Shown one piece after another: positions 6,818-15,608 of a stretch of DNA of 28,120 bases. How positions within the stretch are numbered: the first letter of the stretch is position 1; every line of letters starts with the position of its first letter. The notes below the pieces were generated by a model. It made no database searches and was not told the origin of the DNA. It saw nothing but the letters and a program-made list of their open reading frames with translations. The translations under genes and the position numbers were made by a program. Source of the stretch: Actinomycetes bacterium (GTDB lineage: Bacteria; Actinomycetota; Acidimicrobiia; Acidimicrobiales; Microtrichaceae); contig JAEYSR010000096.1 of NCBI GenBank assembly GCA_023434535.1, forward strand, positions 1 to 28,120. Direction: 5' to 3'.

Positions 6818-8940
6818 CAGCCGGGACCTCCGGAGCCGACGTCGGACTGGCTGGCCTGGTTGGCCGCCAGAGCGGCGAGGTCGCACTCGGCCTTGGCTGC
6901 GAGCGTGCACGCGGGAGAGAGCTGACCCTCGCTCGCCGGCTGCAGGATCCGGAAGGCGAGCGGCGCCGCGACGTCGCCGCCGAAGCCGGCCTCGGGCACC
7001 ACGACGCTGATCGCGTACTGAGGGACGACGCCCGGGGCGACGGGACCCCATCCGGCGAACAGAGCGGTGTCGGCCTTGCCCGACACCTGCGCGGTTCCCG
7101 TCTTGCCGGCCATCGGCCACGCGGTCGGGCTCGCGTGCCACGACGCGGACGCCGTCCCCTCCCCGCTCTGGGTGACGCCGACCAGACCGTTCACGATCTG
7201 GCTGTGCTGCTCGGGGGTCAGATTCGCCTTGCCGAGCTCCTCGGGCTCCACCGTCATCACCACGTCGTAGTTGCCCTCCTGGCCGGGGGGAAGCGCCGCG
7301 TCCTTGATCCGCGTGACCTTGGAGACGATCTGCGGCCGGTAGCGCGTGCCGCCGTTGGCCAGGGTGGCGTACGCGTCGGCGAGCTGGAGCGGAGTGACGA
7401 GCACGTCGCCCTGACCGATCGACGTGATGATGTTGTCGCCGGTGCGCCAGTCCCCGGTGGCGAAGGCCTCCGGGTTCGCCTCGTAGGCCTCGCGGCGGGC
7501 CTGGGGGGTCGGGAGGCGGCCGGAGTTCTCTCCCAGCAGCTTGATCCCGGTCTTCGATCCCATGCCGAACTGCGCTGCGGCGTCCTGGATGGGCGTGTCG
7601 CCGAACCGGTCCCGGGACACCCAGAACTGCTCGCCGATCCAGTAGTAGTAGACGTCGGAGCTGACGGTGAGCGACCTCGGCACGTTCACGCGGCCGTGGG
7701 GCGTCCCGCCGGCGTTGCGGAACTCGCACTTGGTGCCCTTGCAGGACTTCAGCTTGTAGACGCCGTTGTCCACGTAGCTCTCGTTCCCGGTCGGCAGGAG
7801 GCCGCTCGACATCGCGGCGAACGCGGTGAACGGCTTGAACGTGGATCCGGGCGCGTAGGTCCCCTGGAGCGCCCAGTTGTAGAGCGGTCGCCCGTTGCCC
7901 GGGTCGTTCAGCTGGGCCCACAGGTCCGACGAGATGCCGTTGACGGTGGCGGCAGGATCGAACGGCGGGTAGCTGGCCATGGCCAGGATCTGGCCGGTGG
8001 TCGGCTCCTGGATGACGACCGAGCCCTGGGGCGCGTTCAGCTTGGCGCCGTCCTTGTCGGTCCGGCCGCGGAGCGCCTCGACCTTGGCGGCGAGCAGGCG
8101 CTCGGCCTGGGCCTGGAGGTCGATGTCGATGCTGAGCCACACGTCGTCGCCGGCCTGGGGCGCCTCGCGCTTGACCACGTCGATGAGGTCGCCCTTGGCG
8201 TTCACCTCGATCGTCCGGCTGCCCGGGACGGCCCGGAGGTAGTCCTCGTAGGACTGCTCCACGCCGGACTTCCCGATCAGGTCGCCCGGTTGGTACGGCT
8301 TCGGGGGCACCCCGGCGACGGTGGTGGTCGTCGCCGGCGGGTCTGTGGTGGTCACGCCGGCGGGCAGCGTCCCGCCCTTGGCGATCAGCTCCTTCTCGTT
8401 GATCTCGCCGACGTAGCCCAGCACCTGACCCCCGAGGGTGCCGTACGGGTACGAGCGCACCGACTTGGTCTCGACGACCACGCCCGGGAACCGCGACGCC
8501 CGCTCCGCGAGGAAGATCTCCACCTCCTCGGTCACGTCGTCGACGATCGGGACGTACTCCTGCGGCGCGTAGCGGATGTCGTCGTAGCGCGTCTGGATGA
8601 GCGAGACCTTGGTGGGGCGACCGAGCTCCGTCAGCGTCTGCGCCAGCTGCTCGAACTCCGCGGCGCGGTCCGCCTCGTCCATCTTCCGAAGGGGTTCGCG
8701 GTCGAGGGCCACGACCCTCGAGGTCCGGTTGTCCACGATCACCTTGCCGTTGCGGTCCAGGATCCGACCCCGGGGTCCTTCCTCGTGGATGACCCTCAGC
8801 CGGTTGGACGCGGAGGCCACCTCGAACTTCTGGCGGTCGATCCCCTGCAGGAACCAGAGGCGGACGAAGAGCGCGAGGAACAGCGACAGCGCCACGATCC
8901 CGAGCGCGCTGAGGCGGACCTGCCGGGAGTCAGTGTCCAC
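6817..8940 (-). CDS. mrdA: Penicillin-binding protein 2 (class B transpeptidase)
   Basis: Cross-links peptidoglycan during cell elongation as RodA's partner. It has 707 residues from the GTG at 8940, the only sensible start between the mreD stop and the membrane anchor. A single TM anchor spans about 10-31, followed by the dimerisation domain and the transpeptidase domain. The catalytic motifs are all present: STFK (Ser366-Lys369), SSD (427-429) and KTG (613-615). Unusual features are a Thr/Pro-rich insert (TTTDPPATTTTVAG, about 197-210) and two close Cys pairs outside the membrane (Cys400/Cys405 and Cys678/Cys686) that could form disulfides. The start lacks a visible Shine-Dalgarno and lies 64 nt after mreD. 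Confidence 0.95.
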   Translation of the reverse strand: MDTDSRQVRLSALGIVALSLFLALFVRLWFLQGIDRQKFEVASASNRLRVIHEEGPRGRILDRNGKVIVDNRTSRVVALDREPLRKMDEADRAAEFEQLAQTLTELGRPTKVSLIQTRYDDIRYAPQEYVPIVDDVTEEVEIFLAERASRFPGVVVETKSVRSYPYGTLGGQVLGYVGEINEKELIAKGGTLPAGVTTTDPPATTTTVAGVPPKPYQPGDLIGKSGVEQSYEDYLRAVPGSRTIEVNAKGDLIDVVKREAPQAGDDVWLSIDIDLQAQAERLLAAKVEALRGRTDKDGAKLNAPQGSVVIQEPTTGQILAMASYPPFDPAATVNGISSDLWAQLNDPGNGRPLYNWALQGTYAPGSTFKPFTAFAAMSSGLLPTGNESYVDNGVYKLKSCKGTKCEFRNAGGTPHGRVNVPRSLTVSSDVYYYWIGEQFWVSRDRFGDTPIQDAAAQFGMGSKTGIKLLGENSGRLPTPQARREAYEANPEAFATGDWRTGDNIITSIGQGDVLVTPLQLADAYATLANGGTRYRPQIVSKVTRIKDAALPPGQEGNYDVVMTVEPEELGKANLTPEQHSQIVNGLVGVTQSGEGTASASWHASPTAWPMAGKTGTAQVSGKADTALFAGWGPVAPGVVPQYAISVVVPEAGFGGDVAAPLAFRILQPASEGQLSPACTLAAKAECDLAALAANQASQSDVGSGGPG

Positions 8941-9004
8941 GTCGGTGGGCTGTCGATCGGTGTGGGTGCATGGTGGGATCCGGCTCGACGCTCGACCCGG
9001 GGGG

Positions 9005-9514
9005 TCAGCGCACCCGCAGGCGTGCGTCCGACGCGTTGGCCCACCGGCACACGCCGAGGACCGGGATCGCGAGGACGGCGTTGAACGCCGCGACGATACC
9101 GACGATGGCCCAGAGGTTGGGATCGGACAATGAGCGCTGTCCCAGCAACTGGCCGATCGCGGCGTACAGCAGGACCCCGGCGGCGCTGGCCACCGCCACC
9201 ATCGCCGCGGAGATCGCCCTCGTCGGTCGGGCGACGGCGTCACCGGCGACGCCCGAGCCGTAGCCGACCAGGAGGTACGCGAGGGCGGACACGCCGAAGC
9301 GTCCGGGGACGAGGAGGTCGAGCACCAGCCCGCACGCGAACCCCACGCCGGCACCGGTGCCCGGGCCCGCGGCCACGCCGGCGCACACGGCGACGAGGAG
9401 GAGCAGGTCGGGGTGCACGTCGAACGGCCGGATCTGCACCGCCAGTCCCACCTGCAGGACGGTGGCGGCTGTCACCACCAGGATCCACCTGACGATGGTC
9501 GGGCCGTTCGTCAT
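9005..9514 (-). CDS. mreD: Rod shape-determining membrane protein MreD
   Basis: A small integral membrane component of the elongasome linking MreC to the wall synthases. It has 169 residues and is almost entirely hydrophobic, with about five membrane segments starting at WILVVTAATVLQVGLAV. The DVHPDLLLLVAVCAG stretch matches the weakly conserved MreD pattern. Assignment rests on this plus position: 22 nt after mreC and before mrdA, the standard order. Its C-terminus is short and basic (DARLRVR), likely cytoplasmic. Confidence 0.9.
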   Translation of the reverse strand: MTNGPTIVRWILVVTAATVLQVGLAVQIRPFDVHPDLLLLVAVCAGVAAGPGTGAGVGFACGLVLDLLVPGRFGVSALAYLLVGYGSGVAGDAVARPTRAISAAMVAVASAAGVLLYAAIGQLLGQRSLSDPNLWAIVGIVAAFNAVLAIPVLGVCRWANASDARLRVR

Positions 9515-9536
9515 GGGACGCGCTGCGTGGACGCGC

Positions 9537-10373
9537 TCACCGCGGCGGCGTCCACTTCAGGACCTGCACGACGTCCAGCTGGGAGAAGTCGACGGCGTAG
9601 TTCACGAGGAGCAGCTGCATCCCGGTGTTGGTGTCGGGCGACACCTTGTCGACCAGGCCGATGGGGATGTCCTTGGGCATGACGGAGTCGTCGAGCCCGC
9701 TGGTCAGCACCACCTCGCCGGGCTGGACGGGATCGCCGATGTCGATGCCGCGGTCGACGACGAACCGGTTCGAGTCACCGCCGCCATGGCCCAGGCCGAT
9801 GTCCTGGGTGGTCGCGAGGCGGACGCCGATCGAGAAGTCGGGGTCCGTCGCCAGCTGGACGACCGACCGGGTCGAGCTGACCCGCTCGAGGCGACCGACG
9901 AGACCGGCCTTGGTCACGACCGGCATGCCGACGGCCAGACCGGAGTCGGAGCCCTTGTCGATCTCCATCCGGAACGTGTCGAAGTTGGAGTACGGGCCCG
10001 TGGCCACCCGGGCGATCTGGGTCGGGACGTCGCCGACGAAGTCGATCTGCAGCTGCTCCTGGAGGCGCTGCAGCTGCTCGACGGCGTTGGCCGCCTCGGC
10101 CTCCCCGCCCTCGAGCTCGGCGACGCGCTCCCGCAGTCGCTCGTTCTCCGCGGTGAGGTCGTCGTAGTCGGTCATGCCGCCCCAGGCGTTGCCGATCGGG
10201 CTGGTCACCCAGGCGAAGGCGTCGCCGACCGGCGACAGCGCGTCGCCGGCGACGTTGCGGATGCCGTCGAACACGCCGATGCCCCGCGAGTCGAGCGTGA
10301 TCAGGGTCACGGCGACCAGGCTGAGGACGAGCAGGACGTACCGGGATCGTCGTCGTGTCTCGACGGTCCGCAC
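9537..10373 (-). CDS. mreC: Rod shape-determining protein MreC
   Basis: A bitopic scaffold protein of the elongasome that binds PBP2 in the periplasm. It has 278 residues from the GTG at 10373. A basic N-terminus (RTVETRRRSR) precedes one TM helix (about 11-28). Next comes a coiled coil (TAENERLRERVAELEGGEAE, running into AVEQLQRLQEQL), then the two beta-barrel domains (GLVGRLERVSSTRSVVQLATDP; GEVVLTSGLDDSVMPKDIPIG), as in family members. The start is 5 nt from the mreB stop, so expression is coupled. Confidence 0.94.
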   Translation of the reverse strand: MRTVETRRRSRYVLLVLSLVAVTLITLDSRGIGVFDGIRNVAGDALSPVGDAFAWVTSPIGNAWGGMTDYDDLTAENERLRERVAELEGGEAEAANAVEQLQRLQEQLQIDFVGDVPTQIARVATGPYSNFDTFRMEIDKGSDSGLAVGMPVVTKAGLVGRLERVSSTRSVVQLATDPDFSIGVRLATTQDIGLGHGGGDSNRFVVDRGIDIGDPVQPGEVVLTSGLDDSVMPKDIPIGLVDKVSPDTNTGMQLLLVNYAVDFSQLDVVQVLKWTPPR

Positions 10374-10378
10374 CGGGT

Positions 10379-11416
10379 TCAGTCGCGGTGGGAGGAGAAC
10401 AGGCCGGCCTGCTCGAGCGCCGGGAACTCCTCGAGCGCCATGCCGGAACCGAGTGCCACGGCCTCGAGGGGGCGGGGCGCGATGCGGATGGGCATGCCCG
10501 TCTCCTGCGCCAGACGGGTGGGAAGGCCCTTGAGGAGCGCTCCCCCGCCGGCGAGGACGATGCCCCGCTCCATGACGTCGGCCGCCAGCTCGGGCGGCGT
10601 CTTGTCGAGCGTGACCTTGACGGCGTCCACGATGGACGAGACCGGCTCCTCGATGGCGGCGCGGATCTCGTGGGTGGAGGTGACGATGGTCTTGGGGAGG
10701 CCGGTCACCAGGTCGCGGCCACGGATCTCGGCCTGCAGCTCCTGCTCCAGCTCCCACGCGGAGCCCAGCTCCATCTTGACGACCTCGGCGGTGCGCTCAC
10801 CGAGGGCCAGGCTGTACTCCTTCTTGATGTACTGGATGATCGCGTCGTCCAGCTCGTCGCCGCCGACGCGGACCGACTGGCTGGTGACCACGCCGCCGAG
10901 GGAGATCATGGCGACCTCCGTCGTGCCGCCGCCGATGTCCACGATCATGTTGCCGGTGGGCTCGTGGACGGGCAGCCCGGCCCCGATCGCGGCCGCCATG
11001 GGCTCCTCGATGATGCGGGCCGGCTTGCGCGCGCCGGCGAACTCCGCGGCGTCCTGGACCGCCCTCTGCTCGACGCCCGTGACGCCGGAGGGGACGCAGA
11101 TGATCATCCGTGGCTTGGAGAACCGGCTGCTGTGGACCCGCTGGATGAAGTAGCGGAGCATGGTCTCGCAGACCTCGAAGTCCGAGATCACGCCGTCCTT
11201 GAGCGGGCGGATGGCCTGGATGTGCGCCGGCGTCTTGCCGATCATCCGCTTGGCCTCGGTGCCGACGGCGACGGCCCGGCCGTCCTTCACCTGCACGGCG
11301 ACGACGGACGGCTCGCACAGCACGATGCCCTCGCCACGCACGTACACGAGGGTGTTCGCGGTGCCCAGGTCGACCGCCATGTCGCGGCCCAGGAACGAAG
11401 AGTTGAACCGTGCCAT
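10379..11416 (-). CDS. mreB: Rod shape-determining actin homologue MreB
   Basis: Forms membrane-bound filaments that orient lateral wall synthesis. It has 345 residues, the normal size. Actin-fold nucleotide motifs are evident: AVDLGTANTLVYV (phosphate 1, about 14-26), MIVDIGGGTTEVAMISLGG (phosphate 2) and VLAGGGALLKGLPTRLAQETG (adenosine). The N-terminus MARFNSSFLGRDM could act as the membrane-contacting segment. The ATG at 11416 has GAGGA close upstream, and a TAGCCT hexamer 8 nt upstream that may be a -10. It is the first gene of the rod operon, divergent from ndk. Confidence 0.97.
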   Translation of the reverse strand: MARFNSSFLGRDMAVDLGTANTLVYVRGEGIVLCEPSVVAVQVKDGRAVAVGTEAKRMIGKTPAHIQAIRPLKDGVISDFEVCETMLRYFIQRVHSSRFSKPRMIICVPSGVTGVEQRAVQDAAEFAGARKPARIIEEPMAAAIGAGLPVHEPTGNMIVDIGGGTTEVAMISLGGVVTSQSVRVGGDELDDAIIQYIKKEYSLALGERTAEVVKMELGSAWELEQELQAEIRGRDLVTGLPKTIVTSTHEIRAAIEEPVSSIVDAVKVTLDKTPPELAADVMERGIVLAGGGALLKGLPTRLAQETGMPIRIAPRPLEAVALGSGMALEEFPALEQAGLFSSHRD

Positions 11417-11424
11417 GGGTCCTC

Positions 11425-11430
11425 AGGCTA
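11425..11430 (-). promoter_or_regulatory. Candidate -10 element (TAGCCT) of the mreB operon
   Basis: TAGCCT on the minus strand ends 8 nt before the mreB ATG, which would give an almost leaderless mRNA. An alternative is TAGGGT about 70 nt upstream of the ATG, which would leave a leader that keeps the GAGGA ribosome-binding site. The sequence alone does not decide between them. Confidence 0.35.
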
Positions 11431-11589
11431 CGTGGAGGGACGGGGTGGACGCAGACGGTGGCGGGGCGGTGCCGCCGCAACGCAACCGCAATGACCCTAT
11501 CCACTCCGGCACCGTCCGACCAGTGCCCCTTGTCGCCCCGTCGGTGGGCCCGCTCAGCTCCGGGTTCGCCGCCGGGCCCTGCCCGCTCG

Positions 11590-11595
11590 TAGCCT
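11590..11595 (+). promoter_or_regulatory. Candidate -10 element (TAGCCT) for ndk
   Basis: TAGCCT on the plus strand lies about 50 nt before the ndk GTG, giving a leader of about 43 nt that carries the GAGGAGAG ribosome-binding site. No convincing -35 is visible. Confidence 0.4.
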
Positions 11596-11644
11596 TCGAT
11601 CCCCGCAGCGAGATCCCCCGCCGCCCCACTCGAGGAGAGAACCA

Positions 11645-12058
11645 GTGACCAGGACCTTCATCATGTGCAAGCCCGACGCCGTCGAGCGGGGCCTGGTCGG
11701 GGAGATCGTCTCCCGCATCGAGCGCAAGGGACTCAGGATCGTGGCGATGGACCTGCGGGTTCCCGAGGTCGCCCTCGCGGAGGCCCACTACGAGGAGCAC
11801 GCGGACAAGCCCTTCTACGGCGAGCTCGTGGCCTTCCTGACGCGCGGCCCCGTGGTGGCGATGGTGGTCGAGGGTCCCGACGACGGCACGTGGCACCTCA
11901 TGCGGACCCTGATCGGCAAGACCAAGGTCGAGGACGCGCAGCCCGGCTCGATCCGCGGCGACTTCGCCACCACCACGAACGAGAACCTGGTCCACGGCTC
12001 CGACGGCACCGAGTCCGCCGCCCGCGAGATCGGCCTCTGGTTCCCCGACCTGGTCTGA
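11645..12058 (+). CDS. ndk: Nucleoside diphosphate kinase
   Basis: Transfers the gamma phosphate of ATP to other nucleoside diphosphates through a phosphohistidine. It has 137 residues, the normal length. It starts TRTFIMCKPDAVERGLVGEI, and the active-site segment is NENLVHGSDGTESA with His117 as the phosphorylated residue. The GTG start is supported by GAGGAGAG 6-8 nt upstream. It stands alone on the plus strand, divergent from mreB and convergent with folC, with a 50-bp palindrome immediately downstream. Confidence 0.98.
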   Translation: MTRTFIMCKPDAVERGLVGEIVSRIERKGLRIVAMDLRVPEVALAEAHYEEHADKPFYGELVAFLTRGPVVAMVVEGPDDGTWHLMRTLIGKTKVEDAQPGSIRGDFATTTNENLVHGSDGTESAAREIGLWFPDLV

Positions 12059-12065
12059 CATCCAC

Positions 12066-12115
12066 GCTCTGTCACGCAGGGAGCACCCGATCGGGTGCTC
12101 CCTGCGTGACAGAGC
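12066..12115. terminator. Perfect 50-bp palindrome between convergent ndk and folC
   Basis: Bases 12066-12090 are the exact reverse complement of 12091-12115, with no spacer. The centre reads GAGCACCCGATCGGGTGCTC. It begins 7 nt after the ndk stop and ends 9 nt before the folC stop, so it most likely terminates both transcripts. The arm (25 bp) is unusually long and has no T-tract. Confidence 0.8.
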
Positions 12116-12124
12116 CGGGCGGCG

Positions 12125-13438
12125 TCAGCCGAGGGCCGTGGCGACGGCCGCCCGGGCCGGAGCGATCAGGCGGAAGCTCCCGGTGACGACCACCATGTCC
12201 TCCTCCTGGGCCTGGCCGACGGACCGGAACACCGCCTCGACGGGCTCGGTCACGACCTGGTGGGCGAGCCCGGCACGATCGCACGCTGCGGCAAGTTCGG
12301 TGGCCGCCAGGCTGCGGTCACCCGAGTCCGCGGTCGTGCAGACCACCAGGTCGGGGCGCAGCGCCGCGACCGCCTCGACCGTCCGGTCGGGGTCCCGGCC
12401 CGCCAGGACCCCGAGGACCACGGTCCGGGATCCGACGGTGGAGAACTCCTCGTCGAGCGTCTCCGCGAGCGCCCGTATCGCGTCGGCGTTGTGGGCGCCG
12501 TCCAGGATGACGAGCGGCTGGTGGGACACGACCTCGACGCGGCCGTCGAGGCGGACCATCGCCAGGCCGTCGCGGACCAGGTCGGGCTCGAGTGCACGGT
12601 CGAAGAACGCCTCGACCGCGGCGATCGCCACCGCGGCGTTGTGGGCCTGCACGCCTCCGTGCAGCGGCAGGAAGACCTCGTCGTAGCGGTCGTGCACGCC
12701 GGCCACGTCGATGAGCCGTCCGCCCACGGCCGGGCGGCTCGACAGGACCTCGAAGTCCACGTCCTCGGCCACGAGCGACGCCGGACCCTCGGCCCGGAAC
12801 ACCTCGCGCAGCTGCGGATCCATGCGCCCCAGCACCGCTGCGGATCCCGGCCCGATGATGCCCGCCTTCTCCCCCGCCACCTGGAGCTCCCAGCCCGGGG
12901 CGAAGTCGGTGTGGTCGCCCCCGACACCGGTCACGACGGCCACCTGGGAGTCGATCACGTTCGTCGCGTCGTAGCGGCCCAGCAGTCCGACCTCGACCAC
13001 GGCCACGTCGACGGGCGCCTCGGCGAACCAGCGGAAGGCGGCGGCCGTCACCAGCTCGAACCAGCTCGGCCGCGTCGCGAGCAGCGGCTCGACCGCGGCG
13101 AGGCCGTCGAGCACCTCCGACAGCGTCCGGTCGTCGATCGGCTCGCCGTCGCGGCGGAGTCGCTCGTTGATGCGGTCCAGGTGCGGGCTCGTGTAGCTGC
13201 CGACGCTCAGGCCGTGGGCCTGCAGCAGGCCGACCACCATGGCGGTGACCGACCCCTTGCCGTTGGTTCCGGTGACGTGGATCGTCGGGACGTCGAGCTG
13301 CGGGTCGCCGAGCAGGGCGACCAGGTCGGTCATGGCCGACAGACCCAGCCCCTCGACGGAGCCCGCGGCGATGCCGACGGAGCTGGACTCGTGGTCCAGG
13401 TGCGAGTCCAGCCAGTCGAGCGACTCGACGATGCCCAC
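12125..13438 (-). CDS. folC: Bifunctional folylpolyglutamate synthase / dihydrofolate synthase
   Basis: An ATP-dependent Mur-ligase-fold enzyme that adds glutamate to dihydropteroate and folates. It has 437 residues. The P-loop is GTNGKGS (57-63), followed by YTSPHLDRINERL, the EVGLLGRYDATNVI motif (usually EVGLGGRLDATN, so slightly variant), the HTDFAPGWE region, and LDGAHN in the C-terminal domain. The GTG start at 13438 lies 17 nt after the clpX stop, so it is probably transcribed with clpX. valS, which lies between clpX and folC in many actinomycetes, is absent. Confidence 0.95.
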   Translation of the reverse strand: MGIVESLDWLDSHLDHESSSVGIAAGSVEGLGLSAMTDLVALLGDPQLDVPTIHVTGTNGKGSVTAMVVGLLQAHGLSVGSYTSPHLDRINERLRRDGEPIDDRTLSEVLDGLAAVEPLLATRPSWFELVTAAAFRWFAEAPVDVAVVEVGLLGRYDATNVIDSQVAVVTGVGGDHTDFAPGWELQVAGEKAGIIGPGSAAVLGRMDPQLREVFRAEGPASLVAEDVDFEVLSSRPAVGGRLIDVAGVHDRYDEVFLPLHGGVQAHNAAVAIAAVEAFFDRALEPDLVRDGLAMVRLDGRVEVVSHQPLVILDGAHNADAIRALAETLDEEFSTVGSRTVVLGVLAGRDPDRTVEAVAALRPDLVVCTTADSGDRSLAATELAAACDRAGLAHQVVTEPVEAVFRSVGQAQEEDMVVVTGSFRLIAPARAAVATALG

Positions 13439-13455
13439 GGCGGAGCGCGGACCGC

Positions 13456-14736
<1,281 letters not shown>

Positions 14737-14779
14737 CGGGCTCCTTCTGGGGTGCGTCGAGCGAGGTCGAGGTGTGGGT

Positions 14780-14803
14780 CACGTCGCGGAGGCCCGCGAC
14801 GTG
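14780..14803 (-). terminator. Hairpin in the clpP-clpX intergenic region (terminator or attenuator)
   Basis: CACGTCGCGG (14780-14789) and CCGCGACGTG (14794-14803) form a perfect 10-bp stem with a 4-nt loop. It lies 22 nt downstream of the clpP stop and 43 nt upstream of the clpX start. It may lower read-through from clpP into clpX, or be an RNA-processing or regulator site. Confidence 0.55.
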
Positions 14804-14825
14804 GGGGACCATTGTGCCCGATCCG

Positions 14826-15470
14826 TCAGCGGATCGCCGCGATGGGTCCGCTGTTGTCGACGATGTCACGCGCCTCGATGACCTCGTCGATGATCCCGTA
14901 CTCCTTGGCCTCGGCTGCGGTCATCACGTAGTCGCGGTCGGTGTCCTTGGAGATCTTCTCCACGGACTGGCCGGTGTGGCGGCTGAGGACCTGCTCGAGG
15001 GTCTCCTTGAGCCGGATGATCTCGTTCGCGGCGATCTCCAGGTCCGACACCTGCGCGTAGCCCGACTGGGCGTAGGGCTGGTGGATCAGGACGCGGGCGT
15101 TGGGCAGCGCCAGGCGCTTGCCGGGAGTGCCCGCGGCGAGCAGCACCGCCGCGGCCGACGCCGCCTGGCCGAAGCACAGCGTGGCGATCTCGGGGCGGAT
15201 GTACTGCATGGTGTCGTAGATCGCCATCAGGGCGTTGATGTCGCCGCCGGGCGAGTTGATGTAGATGCTGATGTCCTTGTCGGGGTTCTCCGACTCCAGG
15301 AACAGCAGCTGGGCGCAGATCAGGTTGGCGACCGTGTCGTCGATGGGGGTGCCCAGGAAGATGATGTTCTCCCGCAGCAGGCGCGAGAACAGGTCCGAGT
15401 ACCGCTCGCCACGGCTGGTCTGCTCGATGACGTTGGGAACCATGTAGCTCTGCGGCTGGATGGGGGGCAC
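14826..15470 (-). CDS. clpP: ATP-dependent Clp protease proteolytic subunit ClpP
   Basis: A self-compartmentalised serine protease that works with ClpX. It has 214 residues from the GTG at 15470, chosen because AGGAG lies 7 nt upstream; the internal ATG at 15443 has no ribosome-binding site. The catalytic triad is Ser105 (GQAASAAA), His130 (VLIHQPYAQ) and Asp180 (DTDRDYVM). The N-terminus (PPIQPQSYMVPNVIEQTSRG) resembles the actinobacterial ClpP2 form, probably partly removed by processing. It lies between tig and clpX. Only one clpP is present here, whereas most actinomycetes carry two in tandem. Confidence 0.97.
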   Translation of the reverse strand: MPPIQPQSYMVPNVIEQTSRGERYSDLFSRLLRENIIFLGTPIDDTVANLICAQLLFLESENPDKDISIYINSPGGDINALMAIYDTMQYIRPEIATLCFGQAASAAAVLLAAGTPGKRLALPNARVLIHQPYAQSGYAQVSDLEIAANEIIRLKETLEQVLSRHTGQSVEKISKDTDRDYVMTAAEAKEYGIIDEVIEARDIVDNSGPIAAIR

Positions 15471-15515
15471 TCGGCTGCTCCTGATCGGGCTGGTGGGTCT
15501 GTCTCTGACGGTGGC

Positions 15516-15532
15516 CGCTGATCGGATCAGCG
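15516..15532 (-). promoter_or_regulatory. Inverted repeat upstream of clpP (possible operator)
   Basis: CGCTGATC and GATCAGCG flank a single central G, about 46 nt upstream of the clpP GTG. The symmetry would suit a dimeric regulator or a leader hairpin. It does not match the ClgR box as I know it (a CGC-N5-GCG core), so the regulator is unknown. Confidence 0.35.
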
Positions 15533-15582
15533 CCGGCTGCGGGTGGCGGCGACCGCTGCGGGCCGTGACCCCGACCGCCGAT

Positions 15583-15601
15583 GCCACCGTATCCCGGTGG
15601 C
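15583..15601 (-). terminator. Small hairpin just after tig (terminator or attenuator)
   Basis: GCCACCG (15583-15589) and CGGTGGC (15595-15601) form a 7-bp stem with a 5-nt loop, 7 nt beyond the tig stop. There is no T-tract. The loop side contains TACGGT on the minus strand, which could instead be a clpP -10 element. Confidence 0.4.
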
Positions 15602-15608
15602 GGGACGA

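Noticed and set aside
6799..9084. A plus-strand open frame of about 761 codons opposite mrdA
   Set aside because: mrdA on the other strand has all transpeptidase motifs; the long frame reflects GC-rich codon bias.
15516..15532. A ClgR-type operator upstream of clpP
   Set aside because: The repeat spacing is CGC-N11-GCG, not the CGC-N5-GCG core I associate with ClgR, and no clgR gene is present; kept only as an unnamed inverted repeat.
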